Assembly: GCA_037576195.1 (NCBI GenBank)
Contig: CM075101.1
Location: forward strand, 28,830,001 to 28,894,000
Reading direction: 5' to 3'
From: Phytoseiulus persimilis
Lineage: Eukaryota > Arthropoda > Arachnida > Mesostigmata > Phytoseiidae
DNA length: 64,000 nucleotides
Below are positions 26,727-38,109 of this stretch, piece by piece. The notes under the pieces are model-generated. The model worked only from the letters and a program-made list of their open reading frames with translations. It did not search any database and was not told the DNA's origin. Each line of letters opens with the position of its first letter. The first letter of the stretch is position 1. A program made the position numbers and the translations under genes.

Positions 26727-27038
26727 ATGATCGACGTGGATAAGTCAGACCTGAGTGTACAATCGAGTGAATGTACACGGAGGAGCAGAGCGACGAACCT
26801 GCCCCAGGAAGCTCATTGTGAATATTTTATGGGGATGGTTTTTATATTTATTCCCGAAAACCGCCACAAATTAGCCGGCGATTATTCCCCTCTGAAAGTA
26901 CACGGAAACTCCCGCTGGCACACGAGTACGCTTTCATCAACATTGAGGCCCAAGGGCTCAGCCGGATCGGCGGATAGTACTCAACGAACAGCGCTGACGC
27001 GGGGATCATATTATGCCTCCATTAAGCAAATGAACTAA
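26727..27038 (+). CDS. Candidate small protein gene (103 aa), unknown
   Basis: The ATG at 26727 has A at -3 and opens a 103-codon frame beginning MIDVDKSDLSVQSSECTRRS. A hydrophobic patch, FMGMVFIFI, lies near residue 36, and the C-terminal half is rich in Ser, Thr and Arg. The TAA at 27036-27038 sits inside TAATAAA, so stop and poly(A) signal overlap. A T/G-rich stretch, a run of 13 G and a small hairpin follow within 50 bp, which looks like a real 3' end. No domain is recognised. The frame could be a terminal exon rather than a whole gene, or chance. Confidence 0.32.
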   Translation: MIDVDKSDLSVQSSECTRRSRATNLPQEAHCEYFMGMVFIFIPENRHKLAGDYSPLKVHGNSRWHTSTLSSTLRPKGSAGSADSTQRTALTRGSYYASIKQMN

Positions 27039-27089
27039 TAAAACTATGTTGTTCTTCGGGGGGGGGGGGGCATGCTCATACAAAGCATG
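27036..27089 (+). promoter_or_regulatory. Possible poly(A) site with G-run and hairpin
   Basis: AATAAA lies at 27037-27042. It is followed by a T/G-rich element (about 27045-27057), a homopolymer of 13 G (27058-27070) and a hairpin with a 6-bp stem, CATGCT/AGCATG, and a 7-nt loop (27071-27089). The order resembles a cleavage signal with a downstream GU-rich element and a G-rich pause site. This is inferred from order only. Confidence 0.35.
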
Positions 27090-27913
27090 TCCGAGCTGGT
27101 GCTGTTCGCGGAGCGGAAAGTCCACAAGGGTTGCCTTTTTATAAATTAAAAATATTCCCGAATATTACCAATGAAGCATCCCAGTATCAGTGGCCTTCGC
27201 CTCTCTCTTCCTTCCAAGACACTTGAAGAAGGGAGTCCTCAGCAACAGCCGACTACACAGCCGCTCCTCGATCGCGAGGAACCCTGAGCGAGACCCTGTG
27301 AATTTACTCTACTCGATTTCTAGTAGAGATATCGGATCCAGTAGAGTGGACTCTCGCGACTGGCGGCGGATTGCGTGTCCTGTCTTCCTCCCGGCGAGTT
27401 AATTTGCATCTGACACCTTCTATCCAACACATGTCGTTATCAGATGGCTGTCGACAGAGAGATAAGATCGCCTCCTTGGATTGATGTCTTCTCAGAGCGA
27501 GCCGTGTGACTAACATAAGTGTTACAACCGAGTGACTGAGCGTCGGAGTAACTCAACAATCTACGGATACATGGACTAACTGACTGAGTATTTGTGAGTA
27601 ACTCATCTTCCTGCGTTATACGAATGCCCACATCCGAGTCTGTCTTTTCGTGACCCGAACACATGATAGCGCACATGTCCTCCCATCGAACAACAATTGC
27701 CGGCAGCGAAAACAACTACGGCAGCAGACGCCAAGCAGCTGACATTCACACCTTAACTATGAGCTGGCGAGATGGACAAGCGGCCGGCAGGCGAGCGGGC
27801 GGGCGGGCGACGAAGAGGGCGGGGAGTGTACATGAAACATGTACTCAAAGCTAAAACATTCAAAATGCTGACAGATGGCATTTTTAGTCATGCTAGATTG
27901 TGGCTCGAGGAAG

Positions 27914-27930
27914 TTTTTTTTTAAAAAAAA
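27914..27930. repeat. T9A8 palindromic tract
   Basis: Nine T followed directly by eight A: a self-complementary tract that bends or opens easily. Confidence 0.85.
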
Positions 27931-30900
27931 CTCACGCCTCTGACGGGAAGAGCCTAGAGTCGGGGGCGAATGCCTCTTGAAATCGGACTCGAAGTCTGGA
28001 TCTCGAAGTCAAACCTTTGCCAATGAGCGCAGGCCCCCCGATCGAAAGGTTCCTATCATGGCTCTGGGTTCCGAAGACGTGGAAAGGCTTCGATCCTATA
28101 ACGCTCAGCCGATAGGAAGCCCGATCTTTCCGGAGGCTGTAATAAACAGACGAAAAACAGACTGGGTGGTAGTGCGCGATTCAATCGCGCTCATCTTGTG
28201 ATCTGATAAAGTGTTCCGTTCAAATGAGCTATTCCACGCAACGCTTTCAATATTACCTTTCTCGGCGTTTCCGATCTGATACTGCAAGTGGTCATCGATC
28301 AATCCGTGGTTGATTCGCGCCACCCTTCAAAGGTATATTCTGTATTCCCAGTCGCATGTTCGCCCCGCCACTAAGCGGAAGGTGTGACCAAAACTATTAC
28401 GAAGCGCCGCCGTCGAGCGGGCGAACGGACGAAAGAACAAACGAGCCAGCGAGCGAGCGGTCGATGTAATTTGTTCTTCTGAGGTCTCAGATGCCGCAAA
28501 TCTGGTGGCCAGTATTTTAGGCTCGAAGCTCTTTCTTTTAGGTCGAGAAAGAAGTATTCTGAAAGCGAGAAGCACGAATCGTACGAAAGTTGGCCGAATC
28601 GAACTCCGGGCCGAGCCGACAGAAGAAACGGCGTGGGACGGGCGAAGTAACTGTCTTCGAATGACAGATGAAATCACTCTCGTGCGGCCAACAGCCTAGT
28701 GGTCAATTCTTGTGCTTGCGAGACGTGCAGGACCCCGCGACTCCCTAATCCAGCTTTTCGTCGTCGTTCGGATGGTTCGGGTGGGAGCTCAACACTCGCG
28801 ATCTCGGCTTGTTGTCCCGAGTCCGCCAATGATATCGTCGATGCGGCTACTATCGTTTTGCTGTACAACACGTAGCATTCGATGGGAGTATCAACCAACA
28901 ACACTGAGACCTGGCCGCCCCTTGATTGTCACATCGACGATCTTTGAATCCTATCACTGGCTCATCTCGCGCTTGACAGACGATCTTTCGTCGACCTGAA
29001 TCTCCCCCATTCCGTCCGCTCCACCGTCTGAGGTCCTCGGTTCTCCTCAAGCACCGAAGGGCGGATTAGGAAGCAGGTTAGAAGCCAGAGGACTGTTTTT
29101 CTTCAGTGTTATTATTAATGGAAGAATGCTAATTAAAGCTCCATTATCCGTATTCACTAGTGGCTGGTCATCAATTACGAGATCAGCTGATCGGTTTTCG
29201 TCCGCGCGCGCAAAAAAAAGGAAACGAGATGGACGAGGCGACGAACGGACGAGGACCCTTCCGATATCCGCACGCCCTGGGCTTAAGTGGGTTCATTTCT
29301 GGTAGGTTTTTCCCTTGTTCGCAGCCCGAGCGCCTTCATCCATCGAGTAATTCCTATTTTTAATCAATTTAATGAATCGGTGACGATCAGAGGCCGGGGG
29401 ACAAATTGTGAAAAGATTGAGAACCTCAGCCCTCCTCAACAACGAGTTGACATCTGCTCATTACTGCGCGTGTTGTGATCGGAGGTATTAAATGACACTC
29501 TCGAGTAATGAATGGACATCACATCGTCTTCGCCACCGCCGCCGCTGTCGACCTCGTAGTTGGCATCGCTGTCGTTGCCGTCGACGGCGCTCTTTCTTGA
29601 GGTCGAGCTTCATTCGGAAGGTGATCCCATCGATCAGTCGGAGGGGAACAGAGAAAAAAAATCAACTGCCTCTTCGGCAGCTCCACGGAGCCGAAAGCGA
29701 AGCGATCCCCTCACATCATCGATTTCGGCTTCGTTGACCGAAGGAGCCAAAGTCATTTTCACGCGCAAACAGATGCACTCAGATTCCCTCTCGACCTCAG
29801 ACACAAAGCCTTTGCCGGATCTCGATTTTCCAATCAATTAGATCCGAGCCGAGGATCTTGATTTGGTCCTTCCGATTCGAAGCGAAGTGCGAATACACGC
29901 ACTCGTCCATCCACTCACAATGTGGATATATGAGCTTTGTGTCCAAGCTCATATCAATGGGTGTGTGTGCCGATGTGCGACAGCGGCTATCCTCCATGCT
30001 GAAAGATCAAGCACTGTGCGATCAAACTGCGGATGGGTCGTACATCATTTCTGTAGGGCACTCCATGGGGGTGGTTCAATGACCAGCGAATGTTGTGGTT
30101 GGTCGAGACTCTCTGTGTACAGATTGCCTGCTCTATGAACCGAAAAAACCCGTTACGGCTCACGATGTCCCCATAAGAAATGCCAAATGACATTTGAGAC
30201 CGCTCCGAGCCTACAAATTAGAGCTCGGGGTCGAGTATTCCGAAATCCTCCAAATAAGAAAGGCCTCAGAAAGGGAACTCTACTTCGTACTCAGCGGGGA
30301 GGAGTTCTGTTCCGGGAAACGAGGTTACTCGTCTATGCGATATGAAGGTAATTGCCTCGTTGCTCCTCACCAGATTGGTATTGGCAAGGTCCTCTCATAC
30401 CTCCCGACCTCAAGGGAAACATTGCGTCTCATCAGGCTCCCGTTTGGAGAACCAGGGTCGCGACCACGAACGGAGCAGCCATACTAAGCAGAGCTCGGGA
30501 CGCCTTCGCACCTTTCGAGAAGTGCGCACACGAGCCATCAATGACGAAGCGGGGTTGACGTTGCCAGAATCGATACAACCCGTTGGACAAGGTGAGACGG
30601 AAATAGGGCTTATTTCGCACCATGTTTTCCGAGCTCCGATTCCTTTGAGTTGGTATCCCTAGATGGAGATGATAAGAGTACATGATGTCGCTGAGAATTG
30701 GCCTGAATTGTTTGGGCTGGAGAAGGAGTCATGAGAAGGATCTCGCGTGAGGGATTTAAACCTATTTTTGTGCCCTGTTAGGATCGTATGCCAAAAAACA
30801 ACTGCAAGGTGTGTCCTCGTCGACAAGGGCGGAGTTGATGCTCGACTCCTGCGATGATGCGATCATGAACGGGTTTGGGACACGAATAAAAAAAAACACC

Positions 30901-31139
30901 ATCCAGACGGTCGACAGCAGAAGTTTGTCCACCGACTGAGACGTCTAGGAAACCTCCGCTCTTCCCTGATCCCGGCCCCGAAAACCTCGGAAACATCTCA
31001 TTGCAATTTGAATGAATGAATTCGACCCTAGTGATAACTGCAATCTCATACGATCCCGAACCATTCGAGCCATCAGAAAACTGACACTCCAAAAAATGCA
31101 TCGTTGGTTGACTCCGGCCAGAACTTCTGATCGGCGTTG

Positions 31140-31200
31140 AGCTCTGATTGTGTGATACAGCTACCACTCCAGCTCTGATTGTGAGATCAGTTACCACTCC
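31140..31200. repeat. Tandem duplication, two copies of about 30 bp
   Basis: Two adjacent copies (31140-31170 and 31171-31200) both start AGCTCTGATTGTG and end TACCACTCC. They differ by two substitutions and one single-base gap. It is a local minisatellite-like duplication with no sign of function. Confidence 0.8.
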
Positions 31201-31691
31201 AAAGTGTCGTCGCGAAGGCTACGATGAGAGACTCCAGCGCTCCGTTTACTTGTCTGCGTGTTCCAGCCGAACCACCAGATGACATCGCTGTCGCTTCTCG
31301 CTCTTTTGGTCGGAGGTTAAATCCATTTCTTCAACGACGACCATTCTGAGGCTCGCACCACTGCCCGTCGAGTAACTCGTTCCGACACCGAGATACAGCG
31401 GACTAGCTATCCTGTTTTTTTGCTGGCTACTAGCCGTTCGCTATGGATGGGGAGTTTCATGTTTCTCAGCGGAGAAGAGCATTTTTCAACAGGAATTATC
31501 TCGAGTAAACACTCGCTTAGACCGCAACTGAAGGAAGCGAGCCAACTCTTTGCGGAGGATTTTTCTTCCCGCTCAGAGTTGTCTCACAGGAGGTGTGAGT
31601 AGTTTTCAGAGCCAAGTGTAGCTCAACGCCAGCAGTTGGTATTTCCACTGTAGCCACGACGAAAACGAGTCTGTCTTCTATTCTCTTTCAG

Positions 31692-31840
31692 CGCAATCAG
31701 ATAATTCAGCGACGCTCTCTTCGCTCAACCACCGCCTCACCCTTTCGGTTCTCCACGGTTTCATGCTCGACAGTAATGTGACCGACGCCGGCAAGAAGAT
31801 GAAGAGCAAGGACGTTGAATGCGACAGGAGCCGCGACAGT
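31692..31840 (+). CDS. Candidate internal exon, unknown gene
   Basis: A textbook acceptor (TCTGTCTTCTATTCTCTTTCAG, AG at 31690-31691) and a consensus donor (GTGAGT at 31841-31846) bound a 149-nt segment. Entered with two bases, it is open throughout (49 codons), including SATLSSLNHRLTLSVLHGFM followed by a Lys/Asp-rich end; one other frame stops early and the third stops near the middle. Third codon positions are about 70% G/C. A minus-strand frame over the same bases (31678-31965) is also open, so strand is not certain. Partner exons were not found and no family is recognised. Confidence 0.36.
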
Positions 31841-34800
31841 GTGAGTGTTTCTTGTTCGTCCGCAATCCTGCTCACCATCGTGTAAAGGTCTGTGAAGACA
31901 TTAACTGAGTCGATGATGAGGATGATGAGTTGATCCGCCGAGCCAGGCGTCGTCAACACGTCCATCGCCCTCGGTACAGCTTCCGGAAAAAGAAATACTC
32001 AGTGCAATAAATGGGCAGACGAACGAATTTGACATCCATGATCACTATCAGACTTATCCGCACCCCCACGCATTTGAAGCCTTCCATGAAAGAAGCTCGA
32101 GAACTCGGGTTCTGGCCGCTCGAATGGGAGCTTGTTGCTGTTCATAAGCCACGCGTCTTTCGTTCTCATCGAAGATTCGCTCACAAACGCCGTTCCGAGC
32201 TGATTCTGAATGTGTCGCGGTGACAGCGCCACCGGTAAAGTCAACCGTGGTGGCGACGAGTCCCGACTGCCAGTTGGCCGGCCGGCCGGCCCGCTCCTCC
32301 TTTCACGTAACGTTTGAATGCGGGGCGCTGTGTGACGACGACTCAAGATGAAACGAGACGAACGAAGAGAGCCGGTGGACGCAGCGCTGGGCCTCCCGCC
32401 AGCCAATCAGAGCTGCGTTATACAACTTTACTGAAGCCGATCGTCCATCGCCGTCGTTGCCGTCGACAGCAACAACGGCAACGACGACGTCAACAACAAA
32501 AACCAAATGCCCGACGTTCATAAACGAAGCTACTGTGGGTTGAAGGGGAGGGGCGGATAGCATCGTTTGCTTGCCCGTTGGCGCGACGACTGGCGACCTG
32601 CCACGCTCAACTCGGCTTACTCGAACGAAAAACGACGTTCTGTTGGCCGCGCACTTTCGCTCCATAGTACTCTGCATTCGAATCTGTCCAGTCTTTGAGC
32701 CGAGAATACTCCGCGAAGCGAACAAACGAGATTCTTGAGAGGCTGCTCCGGGAGGATTCTTGAACACTTCACCACGAATCTGCCGTGCGTTGCGTTTGTT
32801 TTCCGCAACGAAGATCAGCAAGCGATTCTCGATTTGAATACAGGCCGAACGAATCATCCGGAGGCTGTCTTGTTTGATGTCCACGCACTCATCTAGTCGT
32901 GTCTGTTTTGCAATCGATCATTCCATCCAATCTATTTCAAAAGATCCGTCAGACGATCTTTGAACGCGTTTCGACAGGTAGTTGACTTGTATGGCTCGCG
33001 AGCACTCCGCGTTGCCACAGAAGTTTCCATTTATCTCGCGACACCGGCCGTCAATTCAGAGAGTGTGAAAGCCGTTGAGCGGCGAATTCCACACCGGAGT
33101 TGTTCTGGGCTTTTCCGATTGGACCTCGATCGTACCTCCGTCGGAACGATGTGGAGATGCTCTGAGTAATGTAGAAAGGCAGGGCGATGAGGGCCAGATT
33201 TTCACGGAAACGGTCAATGGTTGACAGTCCTGGCAGCTGTTGGCAACGGTGCAAATCGTCCGAATTCGAGATAGAACGAACGTTCCATCTGTAAAGTTCT
33301 CCAGTTGAGTCGCGGTCAAGTAACTCGTCGGAAACTCTGGTTGATTGCGTGGCGGTGGCTACACTTCGGACGAGCCGAATAATTTAGCAGAGTAATCACG
33401 AAAATAAATGTTGACTCGCGTGTGGAAGCGAAATCGTGTGTCTGTCCGAAACCTCGTCTTGCGGCTTCACCCTGTTGTCCATCTTGTCTTTCGTTCTGAT
33501 GCTTTCCTTTTATTTTTTTCCTCTTCCATTTGGTTCCGTTTCCAATGGCCGACCGGAGAATCAACTGGCTTGCTGAGCGCCGTCTGCGGCTGCCACGACT
33601 TCACTGTTGTTCAAAAGACCCACTGACCGGTGGCTACTATTCATTCTCAAGAGAGATCCGTACGCGATCGTGGCCGAAGTCGTTATGCTATGCTGGAATC
33701 AACGTAGCGTTCCTCTGAAATGGCATCAATGTTTCGTGGTGTTGAAGCCGGAGGAAAGGCGCCGCTCTCACAGTTTGTTATACAACCGCCATTACAACAG
33801 TACTGCTCCATTATCCTCGACGACAAGCGGATGACAAGCAGAATTTCGTTGTTTGTTCCACGGCGGCGGAGCCCGATGCTCCGGCCACAGCTCCGTCTTT
33901 TCTACGGAGCTTCAGCCAAAAACACCCTCGACGGCAACTCGACCTACTGAAACAACTCGGCACGCCGTTCCCTCGTACAAGCCCGACGGGTCGAGGACGA
34001 CCGCAGCATTCGCGAGCAGCTCGACGAGACAAAGGCATACACTGCATAGTTCAATTAATCATCCGCGCCTCTCTCGCTCTCGTGTACTGACTTCTGGATC
34101 CCGAGAGGACGCGAGAGACTAATGGATAACAATAATAATCATAATGATGACTCTCATGTCCAAAACACACAGTTTTGCCTTACCAACGATTTGTCAGATG
34201 CTCAGCCGGTTCATCACTCGTCGGATCCCAGGCTCCAAGAAACTTGATATTTTGGGAACTTCAGAGACTCACTCTCAAGTTGGAACGTCGTGGCGGGGAT
34301 GAGAGTTGTGGCGAATTTCGAACGATTGTCGCAGACGAGTGTGTTGATAAATCATGCCGTGCTTGGAAAGGGGCGGAAAACTGAAAATTATCGCTCAATT
34401 ATCGTTGGGCTCGTAGTGGTCGTCGTCGCTGCTTTTCTAATTATTTCCCGGAGTTGAAACTAAAGTCTGCGCTAAAATTTCAACGCCGCGCAAGTCTCGC
34501 CTCACCAAACAGCTAGTCTTCCTGACATGAGTTCGTACCGAGTCTCCACGAGAATCCGCTCCTCTGCCTCTGTGTTACTTTCATCTCAGGATCGCTGCCT
34601 GAATTCTCCAGGCGGGGCGCCGTGGAGTAAACTACGATACATTCATCTCGATTCCTATGGTTTTTCCCCCTAAGTGATCCTTTCGTCGCACAGAGCAAGC
34701 CATGCTTATAATCTCCCTCTCAAGAGACGGCATGCATGTATTCAGAATGCCAAAGATCATCGATCTAACTTGTTCCCTCAAAGTTGCGCGTTAAGAGCGT

Positions 34801-36690
34801 CAGATTTGTTTGTTCAGATGGTGAAGCGTAGAGTGGTGCTGCCTTCTCTCCCTGGAGGTTGCCGGTCTGATAATTCCTTCCTGTAGTGGATGAAATGATC
34901 TCTCCACTTGAAGTTTTTCCGGAATGCTGCGAAACGTCCGAAGTACGAGCTTCCAAATAGGACGTCCCGCTGCAGGTAATCTTGAATATTCAGAGGATGT
35001 CAATATTAAAAGGAAGCTTCTTCAATTCCTTGTGGTTCGATCGGGAAAATCGAGGCTGCAACCGAACCGAGCAGGGATAAATGCTGCTCGGCCCGGATCT
35101 AATAGGTACATATTGGGCGTGATTTGGATCCTCCTTATGCGGCAGCAGCGGCTGGCGGATGTTCATTCGTAGGGTAGGAGGTCGTAAAGCAAACAAACGC
35201 CAGCGCTCCAGCGCCCTCTGGCAAACAACGAGCGAAGCCAAAGTAAATATTGGAACTACTGAGCCAAGCCATCTATACTCGGGAACGGTGTTCGCACTTC
35301 CACTTGTGTCGTCAACAGGGCGCCATTGCATGATTAGGTCATGGATGAGGCTTCCCGTTCTGTCCGCGTTGAATCAACCGAATAAATTGCTACTGTCGAA
35401 TATGAATATTATCAGTGCTCGGTGTGTGATGAGCGATGAGACCGCTGTTCCGCAGCCATGCAGATCGAGTGGCAAAGCCGAATCTGGAAGGCCGGAAAAT
35501 ACAGAGGTGTTCCATTGACACCATCCTCAAATTACTATGACCTGTCGGATTCCGAGCTTGCGGAGTCACCCCTCCCCCGTCTGGCTAGCTCCCTCGAAAA
35601 CTAATGCCAGAAGAGAAGAACAAAATCTTCCTCCGGTCGACGTGGTGTGTGTATACGCGGTGTGATTAGCACGGGATCTAGCTGCACGTCGCCGCCGCTG
35701 CCGGAACATGTGTCTGTCTTTATGGACTGACGTGTTTGCCCAGCCATCTATGCGGGCCCAACAGTGTCCAGCTTCCGAGAATCTTGACCGATGTTTTCGA
35801 AGCTTCCTCATCCGCAGCAGAAAATGTCATTTACGGATGAGGAGGAGCATGGCCAATTCCTGAAATTTGCAGCTGTGGAAGATGTCGCAATGTGCTGGGA
35901 AAGGTTCTTAAATCTGTTACAGGCACTCTTCGACGTGAGCTGTCGGAGCATTCGCCGAAAACGGACTCAAGAATGACAAACTCGACACAATAGCACGTTC
36001 TTTTGGATAACCCCCTCACGGATGAGCGTCCGATCTGACAGAATGTTCGAGAGTTTCTCCGTTTCAGTCTCCCGTAGAGAGGAGCACAAGGGCGGGAGCT
36101 TCCCCCATTAAAATGCTAAATACACAGCAAACAATCGTTCAATCTCTCTCTCTCAACTCGTGCATTCACTTTGGCTTCGATTCGAGCTCAGGGACGATTC
36201 ATCTTCTTAAGATGACGTGCGAACTATTGGACGAACGCACTACAGACTTCCAGACCGACATGAAGACGAACTCCTCCGAACGAATTTCTGGAAGACGTCC
36301 ATGGCTACGTTCAGCCGCCAAATGGTGCGAGCTAGAAAGGCACAACCCGACATTCTAGTGCTGAGAGTCAGAGAGAGTGCTGAACGCGGATTCTAGCGAA
36401 TTATTTTTCATTTTCCATCAATTGACTATGGGGTGGAACGGACTCGGTTAGGCGAGGCGACGCACGCCGAATACTTCCGTCAAGCGATGTGACTCTCGTT
36501 GTGCTAGTTCTGATGGCTCCTGTAAGCAAGTCAACAGCGCCTGGGAGATCATGCGTTGATCATATTCCTCTCCAATCTATCTGCATAGGTTGATGGATTG
36601 ATGGGAGTCCGATGCCCGAGTTCTGTAGCTTCCGCAGTCATCAGGCGTAGTCTTATGATTCATCATTCCATGCATGCGTCAATTCAGAGC

Positions 36691-36698
36691 ATGATGAG
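36691..36698 (+). repeat. Left 8-bp target-site duplication of the hAT MITE
   Basis: ATGATGAG directly before the terminal TAGGG; an identical copy lies at 37160-37167. Confidence 0.9.
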
Positions 36699-37159
36699 TA
36701 GGGCTGGGAGTTTGGCGCGGGGGAATTCGTGGTGAATTCATGGCCAAGATTCACGGCCTCCGTGAGTCCTGCAAGGCGTTGTGACCTCCGACTTTCAACC
36801 TACAGGAAAGAGAATGAGGGCCAGGCTTCTGAAGTATTCCGCCACCGGGGGTGGAGGAACAGGCACGACGATATTTGGAGATTGAATGTAACAAGAGTAA
36901 ATTCGAAATTCTCCGCCGATATTCATTTTCTACACTCACGTCGAATGACTGATACCGTGAGATGTTGAGTTACCGTGATAGCTGGCAGAGAAGAGCTTAA
37001 GAAGCTTCCCGAATGCGAGGTTTACCTCGTGATCAATCTGACTGCGGGAGATATTCGAGTATCCGTGCATTCTGCGGAGAAGTTGCGGAACTCACGCACG
37101 TGGCACGGAATTCACGGCCGTGGCACGACCGTGAATGCCGCGCCAAGCTCCCAGCCCTA
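36699..37159. mobile_element. Non-autonomous hAT-type DNA transposon (MITE), 461 bp
   Basis: Both ends carry a terminal inverted repeat starting TAGGGCTGGGAG; the first 22 bases of each end match at 21 positions. The element is flanked by an exact 8-bp duplication, ATGATGAG (36691-36698 and 37160-37167). Eight-base duplications and TIRs beginning T/CAGGG are the marks of the hAT superfamily. Inside the ends are sub-terminal copies and inversions of a CACGGCC-type motif, as hAT transposases often bind. No transposase fragment is visible in 461 bp, so it would have moved with a transposase supplied elsewhere. The near-identical TIRs and perfect duplication suggest a fairly recent insertion. It ends 143 bp before the coiled-coil gene at 37303 and may lie in that gene's promoter or an intron. 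Confidence 0.9.
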
Positions 37160-37167
37160 ATGATGAG
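37160..37167 (+). repeat. Right 8-bp target-site duplication of the hAT MITE
   Basis: ATGATGAG directly after the terminal CCCTA; identical to 36691-36698. Confidence 0.9.
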
Positions 37168-37302
37168 CAATGCAGAAATTTCCGGACCCTACTCATCAAC
37201 AACAACAAAGTCACATTTCAGTGTGTGTCTCTGAGTTTCCGGGGATCTGCGACTGACTGATAGTCCGAGTCTTGAAGCCGCTCAGGCGGGGAATCCTGTG
37301 TC

Positions 37303-37836
37303 ATGTGGTCGTCAGTTTGCAGAGGGAACTCGAGGAAGTTTTCTGAGTACCAGAAGCGCACCCTGTCTCACATACATGAGAAACAACAGCGAGACATTTC
37401 AGAACATGTCGTTGACGAACAGAAGCTTCGGAAACTACTTGAGGAGGAAATGTATCTTCTGGAAGAACAAAAAGCCATGTTGAAGCTCTACAAGGATGTC
37501 GGTAGACGACAAGAACTTGTTAATGCAAGGATCGAGGAATTGCGTCTGAAGAACAAAATCGGAAAGTTCACCGGCGACATGATTGAGAACCTTGTTATGT
37601 GGGATGGGAAGAGTGTTGTCGAGGCCACAGATTGCGCCGCGACTGAAGACTTGCAGCGAGCCGCCCTAGGAATGGTTGAAGCTAACTGGAAAACCAAGCT
37701 CGCTATCGACAGAGCCGTAGAGGAGCTGTTCCAGCTCGAGAGGGAACTCATTACTATCGAGACAGAACGGTCTTTTGCGAGCTTGCTCGGGCCTGTCTGT
37801 GCTGAACCCGCTCAAGAGGTAGATACAGGCGAATAA
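37303..37836 (+). CDS. Coiled-coil protein of unknown family (177 aa or terminal exon)
   Basis: A 177-codon frame with strong coding character. After a short basic start comes a long charged helix-forming region (about residues 18-85), including LRKLLEEEMYLLEEQKAMLK, with leucines at heptad spacing. A middle part follows with DMIENLVMWDGKSVVEATDC, then a second helix with VEELFQLERELITIETERSF. No signal peptide or membrane segment is present. A cytoplasmic or cytoskeletal scaffold protein is the natural guess, but I do not recognise the family. The ATG at 37303 has no other in-frame Met before it; an in-frame TGA lies at 37273-37275. The first exon could instead enter at the acceptor-like TTTGCAG near 37316, which would make this the last exon of a longer gene. 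The stop TAA (37834-37836) lies inside AATAAA. A hAT MITE sits just upstream. Confidence 0.72.
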   Translation: MWSSVCRGNSRKFSEYQKRTLSHIHEKQQRDISEHVVDEQKLRKLLEEEMYLLEEQKAMLKLYKDVGRRQELVNARIEELRLKNKIGKFTGDMIENLVMWDGKSVVEATDCAATEDLQRAALGMVEANWKTKLAIDRAVEELFQLERELITIETERSFASLLGPVCAEPAQEVDTGE

Positions 37837-37837
37837 A
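37832..37837 (+). promoter_or_regulatory. Poly(A) signal AATAAA overlapping the stop codon
   Basis: The last sense codon GAA and the stop TAA form the hexamer. If used, the 3' UTR would be only some 15-30 nt, the usual distance to cleavage. Confidence 0.55.
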
Positions 37838-37912
37838 TATGCAGTCATTATTTCCACTTCTGTTTATCTTCCGTTCCTCCTCGTTCTCCCTTCAATTCGA
37901 AAGTTTATTCAC

Positions 37913-38107
37913 TCATATTGAGTAGAATTCTATCGAAGTAGAAGTATATGAAAGTATATACGCCTCGTTCGTCGCTATATACGTTCTCCCTTCAATGACT
38001 CGTTTCACCAAGGGCAGATGGCTCCTAGTACATCGCTCAAGGCAACGCTCGACATACACACGAGGATGGGAAGGATAGAGCTCGTCAGTCTCGGTGAAAC
38101 GATCCAA
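37913..38107 (-). CDS. Candidate terminal exon, minus strand, convergent with the coiled-coil gene
   Basis: The minus-strand frame is open for 64 codons, containing ELYPSHPRVYVERCLERC and ending SIEFYSI with TGA at 37913-37915. AATAAA on the same strand (37904-37909) follows within a few bases. No ATG opens the frame; an acceptor-like tract ending in CACCGAG lies near its start. If real, the two genes meet tail-to-tail with poly(A) signals about 70 bp apart. No family is recognised. Confidence 0.25.
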   Translation of the reverse strand: MDRFTETDELYPSHPRVYVERCLERCTRSHLPLVKRVIEGRTYIATNEAYILSYTSTSIEFYSI

Positions 38108-38109
38108 AG

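Larger units (their letters stand above)
27100..36690. other. Gene-poor stretch
   Basis: No gene can be named. The best coding signal is the exon candidate at 31692-31840. Weaker frames behind good acceptors begin at 28542 and 29325. The stretch holds a T9A8 palindromic tract (27914-27930), a tandem duplication (31140-31200) and CAA/ACG-type triplet-biased sequence around 32440-32510. The rest shows no structure I could pick out. Confidence 0.45.
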
